Assembly (NCBI GenBank): GCA_004555955.1
Contig: SFJG01000021.1
Location: forward strand, 1-28,322
DNA length: 28,322 bases
Source: Bacteroidales bacterium
Lineage (GTDB): Bacteria > Bacteroidota > Bacteroidia > Bacteroidales > Muribaculaceae
Direction of reading: 5' to 3'
The notes under the pieces were generated by a model. It made no database searches and was not told the origin of the DNA. It saw nothing but the letters and a program-made list of their open reading frames with translations. The translations under genes and the position numbers were made by a program. How positions within the stretch are numbered: position 1 is the stretch's first letter; every line of letters begins with the position of its first letter. Positions 16,401 through 24,019 of this stretch are shown in pieces.

Positions 16401-17209
16401 GCACGCGCGTAATTCGCTGGACAGTAACAAACGGTGCTGCCACGTCGACAAGTGCACAAACCGCAAATTCATTCTACCCATCAACAAGCAACTTCGGTAT
16501 TTCAGTACGCACCTTCCCGGTAAGTTCATCATCGTTCTACGTCAACTCATCAGCCATCCACCCGACTCGCTACACAATCGGTAGCCGTCGACTTACGCTC
16601 AGCGACAATTTCAACAACAACACGTCGGCTTCGCCGGTTTCGACGTACGCCAACGGCTTGACAATGTTTACGTTCCTCGGCACAAACTACTTCGTTTATC
16701 CTAACGATCCCGTTTGGATGGACGACGAAGGCGAATTATACGGCGGCCCGAACGACTTCGTAATAGCGTCGACCACATCGTTCACCTCAAGTACAATAAA
16801 GAACCTGAGCAAAATATGGACAGTACCCGAAGGCGGACTCGGCAATGCGTACAGCTACTATGCCGATGCAATTATCGACAACGAACCCGTCTACGACCTC
16901 GACCGCAACATCGTGGCGCACAACATCTACTTCTACATACCGTCGAGCGGTTTCGCCGCATATCAGATACGCCACAGCACGTCGAGCGGCAGCGTTGCAC
17001 TCACTAACGACTCGTGGACGGCATACTTTAGCCGCGGCTACATTTGCACGTCGCGCGAGGCTGACATCAACGTCGTTTCGCTCAGCGGTGCACTCGCCAA
17101 ATCGGCTCGCTCCACCACTCGTCTCAACATAGCCGACCTCCCCAAAGGCGTCTACATCGCTACTTGCGCTTCCGGCGGCTCGGTTAAGACATTCAAAGTT
17201 ATCAAGTAA
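13448..17209 (+). CDS. Secreted GHL10-family glycosidase-like protein with FnIII-like, propeller-like and C-terminal sorting-like domains
   Basis: 1253-residue secreted protein. Seen: signal peptide 1-22 (ending IAKA); a glycosyl-hydrolase-like 10 (GHL10, DUF187/YngK-type) domain (about 27-400) with REFRAIWLTTVWAIDWPS, CHAWVNPFRFS and VDGIIFDDYFYPEG, the last holding likely active-site acids; an FnIII-like module (about 418-515); three more FnIII-like repeats (about 524-615, 616-711, 715-810), each with a TAPxNGS-type start and a YYWR motif; a propeller-like region (about 819-1170); and a C-terminal domain (about 1195-1253) with INVVSLSGAL and LPKGVYIATC, resembling type A sorting domains of the type IX secretion system. 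Its substrate is unknown; peptidoglycan or a related polymer is possible. It is monocistronic, with a strong terminator 24 bases after the stop. Confidence 0.88.
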   Translation: MLRKSTFLAVLIITLLNPIAKADDYIKREFRAIWLTTVWAIDWPSTTGTTSSAQTAQKNQMIAYLDQLEQENFNAVCFQVRSMCDAMYNSKYEPWSSYLTGSRGSNPGWDPLAFVVEECHKRGMECHAWVNPFRFSTGSAWNTTQDQQLKNNGWLLSYNDGSKTTTILNPGIPEARKRIVDVCQDIITNYDVDGIIFDDYFYPEGIPTTSAAEDYSLWQSSGSGMTFANWRRNNINIAISDIYAMIQSVKPWVRFGIGPAGAACSDSSVAASHGVEPLSNYCSASDWQYNGIFSDPVQWLEDGTIDYISPQIYWTTTNATNPFGPMTQWWSKVANQFGRHHFASHSLSFLKSNTESNWQDVGKQLQYSRDYTENAAPGSVFYSFQYMSGKTASGFGDWLLANKYQMKSLPPAMTWKTATNPGKVKNLSSAPDSNGGLFWDNIGTNYRYSVYAIPSSVSKSNIMSTVVDGIESKYLVDVTYNNYIYLPEEKVSGYYYAVCALDRFGNEYAPRYSNENVLPADKVTLTAPINGASVKSPATFSWTAATGATYRLQISKSSSMSSLVIDQSGITTNSTTVDLSSLGESQTCYWRVVCSQSGKEDTPSDVATFKTAEYESISGLSLSSPANGSTVADQSTITFAWAGVAGASYSLEIATNSSFSDIVASKSTTSTSASIAMSSLQYNSTYYWRITATKSGYKTTSTSAWSFSTPRRDPAPAVTLIAPTNGSTLDDAFSFVFTAANVDSYTLQIATNSSFSNVVKTITSGFTANGSNMEYAVAKTELPRGSYYWRVVTTKSGCLDSSSDTWQFVFDVSGEAGYFIKKDLAAYDPNGEILLENLWMRSIDSNFNNLPTATDWGLNRGMCAIDNIIYICGRVANAQTSDCYIDRYNAFTGELMSRLELPTTIQDALYPCNSIMKDNAGNLLISNLTNDLSTKPLVIYKIDKLTGEATKVVSLIYTGGGRVDHCSIYGNISGTYYVFAALSGGTRVIRWTVTNGAATSTSAQTANSFYPSTSNFGISVRTFPVSSSSFYVNSSAIHPTRYTIGSRRLTLSDNFNNNTSASPVSTYANGLTMFTFLGTNYFVYPNDPVWMDDEGELYGGPNDFVIASTTSFTSSTIKNLSKIWTVPEGGLGNAYSYYADAIIDNEPVYDLDRNIVAHNIYFYIPSSGFAAYQIRHSTSSGSVALTNDSWTAYFSRGYICTSREADINVVSLSGALAKSARSTTRLNIADLPKGVYIATCASGGSVKTFKVIK

Positions 17210-17232
17210 GAACAACCTTGTCGACAATCCAG

Positions 17233-17265
17233 AAGCCCGGTAGACCGAATCTATCGGGCTTTTCC
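17233..17265 (+). terminator. Intrinsic terminator of the GHL10 gene
   Basis: A 12-bp stem (17233-17244 with 17250-17261, one G-T pair, loop CCGAA) is followed by T-rich TTTCC. It starts 23 bases after the stop codon. Confidence 0.85.
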
Positions 17266-17330
17266 TATACCTTATAGCGCGTTAATATTGTTAAATTACT
17301 GAACAAGATACATAAAACAAGGCATAATTC

Positions 17331-17362
17331 TTGCAAATTCGGCGACTAAAATATATTTTTGC
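17331..17362 (+). promoter_or_regulatory. Promoter of the 73-residue membrane protein gene
   Basis: TTG at 17331-17333, a 20-base spacer, then TATTTTTGC at 17354-17362, an exact match to the Bacteroidota consensus. It lies 27 bases before the ATG. Confidence 0.8.
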
Positions 17363-17389
17363 ATTGGCTCTAAAAATCCGGGAAAAGTT

Positions 17390-17611
17390 ATGATGGAAAC
17401 ATTGTTAGGTATTGGAGCAATTTTTCTAACATTAGCGCTAATCTGGGTTTTTGCCAATCGATTCTTGCATATGCTGAAGGCTATAAAGCATCGGAAATGG
17501 AAGAAAACGGCAAAGAACGCAATAATATTGATTGCGTGCGTTCTGTTTTTCTATTTTGTTCTTTTAGACACCTTCAACGATTGGCTGCACAAAATGTATA
17601 GCCATTTTTAG
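17390..17611 (+). CDS. Small hypothetical membrane protein
   Basis: 73-residue protein of no recognised family. Seen: two hydrophobic spans (about 5-24 and 43-60) joined by a strongly basic loop (KAIKHRKWKKTAKN), and a short polar tail (DTFNDWLHKMYSHF). The positive-inside rule places the loop in the cytoplasm and both ends outside it. Translation may begin at either of two adjacent ATG codons. A strong promoter just upstream and a terminator before that make it an independent gene, which supports its being real despite its size. It is convergent with mfd. Function unknown. Confidence 0.7.
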   Translation: MMETLLGIGAIFLTLALIWVFANRFLHMLKAIKHRKWKKTAKNAIILIACVLFFYFVLLDTFNDWLHKMYSHF

Positions 17612-17744
17612 TTTGAAAAACGTGAAAGCGATTGACAAGACCCGAGCGAAGAGGAAACGACTGAATCGACAACTTAATGGAAATGTTGCCACCCCCTATT
17701 GGCAGGAGTTTAGGTTTGTTTCCGGAGAAAATTGCTGAAGCGAG

Positions 17745-20700
17745 TTACGCTTTGTCGGCTTCCTTGCCATTGAAAATCAAAGTAAGGATGTCGAGAGCGT
17801 CGTGTACTGACGGCACATTAGCCAAAACCATAGAGCGCTTGCGCTCTACTTCTTTCAACTTACAGCGCCGTGGATGGTTTTGCAAGTAGTTGATAATTTT
17901 GCCGAAAGCGGGCGACTGATAGTAAGCCACGTTGTCGGCTGAGACGAAATGCAAAATCATCACACCCTGCTTAAGTACAAGTTTTTCGATACCGAGTTTT
18001 TTGGCAACACGACGAAGAGCGACGATGAGAATGAGTTCCATCGCCTGATGCGGTATTTTGCCGAAACGGTCCTCGAGTCGTCGGCAGAATGCATCGACAT
18101 CGCCTGCCGCCTGCATATTATCGAGTTCTTGATATAGCAAAATGCGCTCGCTTTCTTGCGGCACGTAAGTAGCAGGGAAAAGTATTTCGAGGTCGGTATC
18201 GATGGTACAATCGTTGGTAAACGAAACGTCTTCTTCCGGCATGTCGGCAAACGTGTCGGCAAACTCTTCAGTGCGGAGTTCGACCATCGCCTCGCGCAGA
18301 ATTTTTTGGTAAGTTTCGTATCCCAAGTCGGCAATGAAACCGCTCTGCTCGGCTCCGAGGAGGTTGCCTGCGCCGCGAATGTCGAGGTCTTGCATAGCGA
18401 TATGTATACCACTGCCGAGGTCGGAGAAACTCTCGATGGCGTTAAGCCGGCGGCGTGCCACGTCGGTGAGGGTTATACCCGGAGGAATCATCAAATAGCA
18501 GAAGGCTTTGCGGTTGCTTCGCCCCACGCGCCCACGAAGTTGATGGAGCTCGCTGAGTCCGAAATTTTGAGCATTTTGCACGATTATCGTGTTTACGTTT
18601 GGCATGTCGAGTCCCGACTCGATTATGGTTGTAGCCAGCAGGATGTCGTACTTGTGAGCGGTAAAGTCGAGGATGGTGTTTTCGAGCAGTTCGGGCGCCA
18701 TCTGACCGTGCCCTACCACCGTACGGGCATCGGGGACAAGGCTGCGAACGCGTTTCTCCATCGAAAGGAGTTGCTCGATGCGATTGCACACGATGAAAAC
18801 CTGTCCGCCTCGGGCGAGTTCGAAGTTGACGGCTTCGCGAATGATGTCGTCGTCGCTTGGCGTCACGCTGGTCTGTATGGGATAACGGTTCGGCGGAGGC
18901 GTCGAAATCACGCTTAGGTCGCGCGCCGACATAAGCGAGAATTGGAGTGTGCGAGGTATGGGCGTTGCCGACATGGTTATAGTGTCGACATTGATTTTCA
19001 ACTGTTTGAGTTTCTCTTTGACTGCCACGCCGAATTTCTGTTCTTCGTCGATGACGAGCAGCCCGAGGTCTTTAAACACGACCGACTTGCCGACGAGTTT
19101 ATGTGTGCCGATAATGATGTCTATTTTGCCGGCGGCGAGGTCGGCAAGAATTTGCTTAACGTCCTTTGGCTTACGGGCGCGGCTGAGGTAGTCGACGCGC
19201 ACGGGGAAGTCGGCGAGGCGTTCGGAGAAGGTACGGAAATGCTGATAAGCGAGCACCGTGGTAGGCACGAGCACAGCGGTCTGCTTATTGTCGGTAGCGG
19301 CTTTAAAAGCGGCACGGATAGCCACTTCGGTTTTGCCGAAGCCGACGTCGCCACAGATTAGTCGGTCCATCGGTCGCGGGCTCTGCATATCGGCTTTCAC
19401 CTCGTTTGTGGCACGCAGTTGGTCGGGCGTATCTTCGTAGATAAACGATGCTTCAAGTTCCTGTTGGAGGAATCCGTCGGGCGAAAACGCAAATCCTTTC
19501 TCATTGCGGCGAGCGGCATAGAGGCGAATGAGGTCGCGCGCGATGTCTTTGAGTTTCGACTTGGTGCGCTCTTTGATTTTGTTCCAAGCGCCGCTGCCGA
19601 GTTTGTTTAGGCGAGGCTCAACGCCTTCCTTCCCGCGGTATTTTGCGAGTTTGTGCAAGGAATGGATTGAGACGAAGATTTTGTCGTCGTTGAGGTAAGT
19701 CAACTTAATCATTTCCTGCATCTTACCATTGACAGCGGTTCGCACGAGACCGCCAAAGCGCCCGATGCCGTGGTCGACGTGCACGATGAAGTCGCCGACC
19801 TCAATCTGCGAGAGCTCTTTGAGCGACAAGGCAAGTTTGCCGGAGCGCACGCGGTCGCTCTTGAGGGTGTATTTATGGAAACGCTCGAATATTTGATGGT
19901 CGGTGAAGACGCACATACGGCGCTCGTTGTCGACAAACCCTTCGTGGAGCGTTTTCAGCACGGGAATGAACGAAATATTGTCGCCGCGGTCTTCGAAGAT
20001 GATTCGCAGGCGCTCGGTCTGCTGTTCGCTGTCGGAAAGTATGTAGATTTCGTAGCCTTTTTCGCGATAGTCGGAAAAAATACGGCTAATAAGTTCGAAA
20101 TTTTTGTGCAGCACGCCTTGTGGGGTGGTGTCGAATGCGATGCGCGCATCGAAGGTGCCCGAATTGGAGACGTCGAACGAGGCGCAACGGTGAGCGTCGA
20201 ACGAGGTGAGAAAAGTCACCGGGTCGACAACATTTTTCATCGCGTTCACGTCGCCGTCGTTGGAGATGAGCGTACTCTGCGAAATCTTCTCGGAAGCGAT
20301 TTGCTCGATACGGCTGATGAGATGCTGCGGATTGTGCGCCAGAATGACGGTTTCGGGCTCAACGAAGTCGAGCAACGACAGCGAATCGTCCGATTCGCCG
20401 CCAAGGTTGTTGACCACGCAGATGCTGTCGAGGCGCTCTACGGAGAGTTGCGTCTCGATGTCGAAGGTGCGTATGCTGTCGATGTCGTTACCGAAAAAGT
20501 CGATGCGATAGGGCATCTCGTTGGTGAACGAGAAGATGTCGAGAATTGAGCCGCGCACGGCGAATTGCCCGGGTTCGTAGACGTAGTCGACTTGCTCAAA
20601 GCCGTATTCACGCAGGCGCTGCTCGACGAGGTTCAGGTCGGCTGATTCGTTGACGGTGAATTGAATGGTTTGCTCGTCGAGTTTCTTACGCGAGGCAACT

Positions 20701-21089
20701 TTTTCGGCGAGAGCTTCGGGATATGTCACAACCCACCGCAACGAGTCGTCGTGCCAGCGATTGAGCACCTCGGCACGAAGAATCTGCTGCGGCTGGTCGG
20801 GCTGCCCGTAGCGGATGTCGCGCTTGTAGCCCGAGGGAAACAAGAGCACGGCAGCGTCGCCGGCAATCTGCAGCAAGTCGTTGTAGAAGTAACCGGCTTG
20901 GTCGAAGTCGTCGAGCACAACAACGTAGGGCGCTGCAATCTTCGGCAACTGTGAGGCGAGCACTGCAGCGGCAGAGCCTACAAGTCCGTCGATGGCTATC
21001 GTCTTGATTGCATCGTCCTGAAGAAGTTCGGCGATTCGCCGGGCTTTAGCCTGCGAAACGACGAGGTTTGTCAATTCGTTCAACTGCAT
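17745..21089 (-). CDS. mfd: Mfd, transcription-repair coupling factor
   Basis: ATP-driven translocase that removes RNA polymerase stalled at lesions and recruits UvrA to start nucleotide excision repair. Length is 1114 residues. Seen: an N-terminal UvrB-like region (about 1-330) containing FAVRGSILDIFSF (176-188); an RNA-polymerase-interacting CarD-like domain (about 428-490) with VGDFIVHVDHGIGRFGG; helicase motor domains (about 540-930) with Walker A GDVGFGKT (580-587), DEEQ (681-684), SATPIPRTLQ (707-716) and LRGRVGRSNR (851-860); and a C-terminal TRCF domain (about 965-1065). All motor motifs are intact. It begins 22 bases after queA and is the last gene of the ftsX block. Confidence 0.97.
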   Translation of the reverse strand: MQLNELTNLVVSQAKARRIAELLQDDAIKTIAIDGLVGSAAAVLASQLPKIAAPYVVVLDDFDQAGYFYNDLLQIAGDAAVLLFPSGYKRDIRYGQPDQPQQILRAEVLNRWHDDSLRWVVTYPEALAEKVASRKKLDEQTIQFTVNESADLNLVEQRLREYGFEQVDYVYEPGQFAVRGSILDIFSFTNEMPYRIDFFGNDIDSIRTFDIETQLSVERLDSICVVNNLGGESDDSLSLLDFVEPETVILAHNPQHLISRIEQIASEKISQSTLISNDGDVNAMKNVVDPVTFLTSFDAHRCASFDVSNSGTFDARIAFDTTPQGVLHKNFELISRIFSDYREKGYEIYILSDSEQQTERLRIIFEDRGDNISFIPVLKTLHEGFVDNERRMCVFTDHQIFERFHKYTLKSDRVRSGKLALSLKELSQIEVGDFIVHVDHGIGRFGGLVRTAVNGKMQEMIKLTYLNDDKIFVSIHSLHKLAKYRGKEGVEPRLNKLGSGAWNKIKERTKSKLKDIARDLIRLYAARRNEKGFAFSPDGFLQQELEASFIYEDTPDQLRATNEVKADMQSPRPMDRLICGDVGFGKTEVAIRAAFKAATDNKQTAVLVPTTVLAYQHFRTFSERLADFPVRVDYLSRARKPKDVKQILADLAAGKIDIIIGTHKLVGKSVVFKDLGLLVIDEEQKFGVAVKEKLKQLKINVDTITMSATPIPRTLQFSLMSARDLSVISTPPPNRYPIQTSVTPSDDDIIREAVNFELARGGQVFIVCNRIEQLLSMEKRVRSLVPDARTVVGHGQMAPELLENTILDFTAHKYDILLATTIIESGLDMPNVNTIIVQNAQNFGLSELHQLRGRVGRSNRKAFCYLMIPPGITLTDVARRRLNAIESFSDLGSGIHIAMQDLDIRGAGNLLGAEQSGFIADLGYETYQKILREAMVELRTEEFADTFADMPEEDVSFTNDCTIDTDLEILFPATYVPQESERILLYQELDNMQAAGDVDAFCRRLEDRFGKIPHQAMELILIVALRRVAKKLGIEKLVLKQGVMILHFVSADNVAYYQSPAFGKIINYLQNHPRRCKLKEVERKRSMVLANVPSVHDALDILTLIFNGKEADKA

Positions 21090-21111
21090 AGCGCAATGCT
21101 AAATAGCGCTC

Positions 21112-22194
21112 TTAGATGATGAGCATAGCGTCGCCGTAGACGCCGAAACGGTATTTCTCTTTGACAGCCACTTCGTAGGCGTTGCGCACGATGTCGTAGT
21201 CGCCGAAAGCGGAAACCATCATCAACATTGTCGAGTATGGCAGATGGAAATTGCTTATGAGCGAAGTACATACGGAGAATTCATAGGGCGGGAAGATGAA
21301 TTTATTGGTCCAGCCGACATATTCTTTAATGTGTCCGTTCATACTGACAGCAGTAGAAATGGCGCGCATAACCGACGTGCCGACAGCGCAGACGTTACGC
21401 CCGGCGTCTTTTGCCGAATTGACGGCTTGCACGAGGTGCGACGAGATTGCCATTTGCTCGGAGTCCATACGGTGTTTCGTAAGGTCTTCGACGTCGATTT
21501 CGCGGAAGTTGCCAAGCCCGAAATGGAGGGTAAGGAAATCGTAGTTGATGCCCTTTATTTCCATTATTTTAAGGATTTCGCGGCTAAAGTGCAGACCTGC
21601 CGCAGGGGCAATGACGGCACCTTCGTTTTGGGCAAAGATACATTGATAGCGCTCGGCGTCTTCGGGCTCTGACTCGCGCTTGAAGTAGTCGGGAAACAGC
21701 GTTGTGCCGAGTTTGAACAAGTCGGCTTTAAATTGGTCGTGCGGACCGTCGTAGAGAAAACGGAGCGTTCTGCCTCGCGAGGTGGTGTTGTCGATAACCT
21801 CGGCAATCATCGAATCGTCGTCGCCGAAATAGAGCTTGTTGCCGATGCGGATTTTGCGTGCAGGTTCGACCAATACGTCCCAAAGTTTATGCTCTGCGTT
21901 GAGTTCGCGGAGCAACGACACTTCGATACGCGCACCGGTTTTATCTTTTTTGCCGTAGAGTTTGGCGGGGAAAACCTTGGTATCGTTAAGCACGAGGAGG
22001 TCGCCTTCGTTGAAGTAGTCGACCACGTCGCGGAACACTTTATGCTCGATGTTTCCTGTTTTACGGTCGACGACCATCAGGCGTGCTTCGTCGCGTTCTT
22101 CTGTCGGGTAAAGTGCGATAAGTTCTTCGGGCAGTTTGAATTTGAATTGCGAAAGTTTCATTTCGCGGTTGCCCATCGTGTCCAATAAATTCAT
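21112..22194 (-). CDS. queA: QueA, S-adenosylmethionine:tRNA ribosyltransferase-isomerase
   Basis: Makes epoxyqueuosine in tRNA by transferring and rearranging the ribosyl part of SAM onto preQ1 at position 34. Length is 360 residues from the ATG at 22194, which overlaps the truB stop by ATGA; relatives usually start at the internal MKLSQFKFKLP (22161, 349 residues), so either start is possible. Seen: PEELIALYPTEERDEARLMVV near the start; LLVLNDTKVFPAKLYG; the conserved GAVIAPAAGLHFS; HFGLGNFREIDVEDLTKHRMDSE; and ISNFHLPYSTMLMMVSAF near the end. It is the fifth gene of the ftsX block. Confidence 0.96.
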   Translation of the reverse strand: MNLLDTMGNREMKLSQFKFKLPEELIALYPTEERDEARLMVVDRKTGNIEHKVFRDVVDYFNEGDLLVLNDTKVFPAKLYGKKDKTGARIEVSLLRELNAEHKLWDVLVEPARKIRIGNKLYFGDDDSMIAEVIDNTTSRGRTLRFLYDGPHDQFKADLFKLGTTLFPDYFKRESEPEDAERYQCIFAQNEGAVIAPAAGLHFSREILKIMEIKGINYDFLTLHFGLGNFREIDVEDLTKHRMDSEQMAISSHLVQAVNSAKDAGRNVCAVGTSVMRAISTAVSMNGHIKEYVGWTNKFIFPPYEFSVCTSLISNFHLPYSTMLMMVSAFGDYDIVRNAYEVAVKEKYRFGVYGDAMLII

Positions 22195-22901
22195 TGTTCT
22201 TCGGGAATTATAATCTGTTCTGTTTCTAATCGTTTAGTAATGTCGTCAACCGATTCGCAGGCTGAGATATGGTTGTTGCCGACGCGGGTGCGGCGGAGAG
22301 CGGTGAGGTGCGCCCCGGAGGCGAGGGCTTCGCCGATGTCGCGAGCCAGCGCACGTATGTAAGTTCCTTTGGAGCAAACCACGCGAACGACGATGTCGGG
22401 GAGGTTGCACTCGAGGAGTTCGATTTGGTCGATTACGAGGGTTTTTGGCTTTATTTCGACGTCCTTGCCTTTTCGAGCCATCTTGTAGGCGCGCTTGCCG
22501 TCGATTTTGCAAGCGGAGAAGGCGGGCGGCACTTGGCTTATTTCGCCGACGAAACGGCTCAGCGCTTTGTTGACGGCGTCGCGACTGATGTGCTCCCACG
22601 GGTAGGTCGCGTCGATTTCGGTCTCGAGGTCGAACGACGGAGTCGTGGCGCCCAGACGGATTGTGGCTACATACTCCTTGGTCTGTGCTTGCAACTGCTC
22701 GATGAGTTTCGTCTTGCGTCCGGTGACGATAGTCATAACGCCGGTTGCAAGCGGGTCGAGCGTTCCGGCATGCCCCACCTTGAGCTTCTTACGCCCGGTG
22801 CGACGCGTCAGAATGCCGCGTATGCGCTTGACCACATCGAACGATGTCCAATGCAGCGGCTTGTCGACGTGAAATATTTCTCCTTCGATGGGATTCAGCA
22901 T
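22191..22901 (-). CDS. truB: TruB, tRNA pseudouridine-55 synthase
   Basis: Isomerises U55 in the T-loop of tRNAs. Length is 236 residues, somewhat short compared with E. coli TruB because the C-terminal PUA-type extension is absent, as in many Bacteroidota. Seen: DKPLHWTSFDVV (13-24), the catalytic Asp in GHAGTLDPLATG (D49), QVPPAFSACKIDGKRAYKMAR, and the SKGTYIRALARDIG motif. It starts 7 bases after uppP and overlaps queA by ATGA. Confidence 0.96.
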   Translation of the reverse strand: MLNPIEGEIFHVDKPLHWTSFDVVKRIRGILTRRTGRKKLKVGHAGTLDPLATGVMTIVTGRKTKLIEQLQAQTKEYVATIRLGATTPSFDLETEIDATYPWEHISRDAVNKALSRFVGEISQVPPAFSACKIDGKRAYKMARKGKDVEIKPKTLVIDQIELLECNLPDIVVRVVCSKGTYIRALARDIGEALASGAHLTALRRTRVGNNHISACESVDDITKRLETEQIIIPEEQ

Positions 22902-22908
22902 AGTTCTA

Positions 22909-23757
22909 TCAGTCTATTATTGCGAGGTCGACTCCGCAAGCGAGCATTATCAGGATTGCGCTACCGACGATGATTCGATACCACCCGAATGCCTTGAAGC
23001 CGTATTTTGTCACGAAGTTGATAAAAAACTTTATAGCGAGCAACGCTACGACAAAAGCCACGACGTTGCCGATGATGAGCGTTGTCACGTTGTTTGCCAG
23101 GACTGCCGATTTATCGCTCAGAAATAATTTGAGCACCTCGTAGCCGGTTGCGGCGAGCATGGTCGGCACAGCGAGGAAGAACGAGAATTCGGCAGCGGCG
23201 CGACGGGTCAATTTTTGCGACATTCCGCCGACTATCGTTGCCATCGAGCGCGACACGCCGGGTATCATGGCTATGCACTGAAACAAGCCGATACGCAGAG
23301 CGCGTTTCTCGGTCAGCACGGTGTCGTCGGAGCCGTGGTTGAATATCTTGTCGCAGAAAAGCATAAAGATTCCGCCGAGAATGAGCATTACTGCCACCAC
23401 AACGACGTTTTCGAGCAAACTGTCGACAACGTCACCGAAAGCGAGTCCGATTACGGCTGCGGGAATGAATGCCACAAGAAGCTTCCAGTAGAAGTCGTAT
23501 TTATGCAAGAATCTGCGCAACGACGATGCTCCTTCGGGCGCCGGCGTGTGATTTAGGCGGAAAAAGCGGCGCCAATAGAGACATACGACCGACAGTATGG
23601 CACCGAATTGGATGATGACGGTAAATGCTTTGACAAAGTCGTCGGCGGGCACACCGAGCAGTTTCTCGGTGATTATCATATGTCCCGTCGAAGAAACCGG
23701 CAGAAATTCGGTAAGTCCTTCAACGATTGCAATAATTATGCTGCTAAATATGTCCAT
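22909..23757 (-). CDS. uppP: UppP (BacA), undecaprenyl-diphosphatase
   Basis: Integral membrane phosphatase that converts undecaprenyl diphosphate to the monophosphate carrier for cell-wall synthesis; overproduction gives bacitracin resistance. Length is 282 residues. Seen: EGLTEFLPVSSTGHMI (13-28), with catalytic-region residues E13, E17, S23 and H26; the second motif PGVSRSMATIVGG; and about eight hydrophobic segments. It starts 3 bases after the DUF3098 gene and precedes truB by 7 bases. Confidence 0.96.
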   Translation of the reverse strand: MDIFSSIIIAIVEGLTEFLPVSSTGHMIITEKLLGVPADDFVKAFTVIIQFGAILSVVCLYWRRFFRLNHTPAPEGASSLRRFLHKYDFYWKLLVAFIPAAVIGLAFGDVVDSLLENVVVVAVMLILGGIFMLFCDKIFNHGSDDTVLTEKRALRIGLFQCIAMIPGVSRSMATIVGGMSQKLTRRAAAEFSFFLAVPTMLAATGYEVLKLFLSDKSAVLANNVTTLIIGNVVAFVVALLAIKFFINFVTKYGFKAFGWYRIIVGSAILIMLACGVDLAIID

Positions 23758-23760
23758 CGG

Positions 23761-24012
23761 CTATTTCTTTGACTTGTAAATAATACCGAAAAACATTGCC
23801 ACAAAGCCAAGGAAAGCCATTGTGGGGCCGACTACGATGCGCGCGGTGCCGAATATGTCGGGGTTAAACTGTTCAGCCGACGGTTCGCCGGAGCCGGTAA
23901 TGACGAAGCCGACAATGACTAACGCCAACGCTGCCGCCATTATTATATAGTTGATTTTGCCGAGTGGCATTGACCGTTTCGAGTCGTTTTGTTTGTTGTT
24001 TTGTTCTGCCAT
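23761..24012 (-). CDS. DUF3098 membrane protein
   Basis: 83-residue protein with two predicted spans (about 20-40 and 58-79). Seen: a polar Q/N/K-rich N-terminus; MPLGKINYIIM, typical of DUF3098 as recalled; a short loop with PDIFGTARIVVGP; and a basic end YKSKK. An upstream in-frame ATG (24039) lies inside ftsX, so the ATG at 24012 is chosen, giving a 7-base gap from ftsX. Members of this family sit between ftsX and uppP in many Bacteroidota; the function is unknown, probably tied to envelope growth or division. Confidence 0.85.
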   Translation of the reverse strand: MAEQNNKQNDSKRSMPLGKINYIIMAAALALVIVGFVITGSGEPSAEQFNPDIFGTARIVVGPTMAFLGFVAMFFGIIYKSKK

Positions 24013-24019
24013 GATTATT

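Noticed and set aside
17677..17889. 70-codon open frame on the plus strand between the small membrane protein and mfd
   Set aside because: Most of it overlaps the 3' end of mfd on the other strand and it has no promoter or recognisable feature. The 17612-17744 gap otherwise shows nothing.
19770..20549. 259-codon open frame on the plus strand
   Set aside because: It is antisense to mfd; its composition (V/E/D-rich) mirrors the mfd codons.
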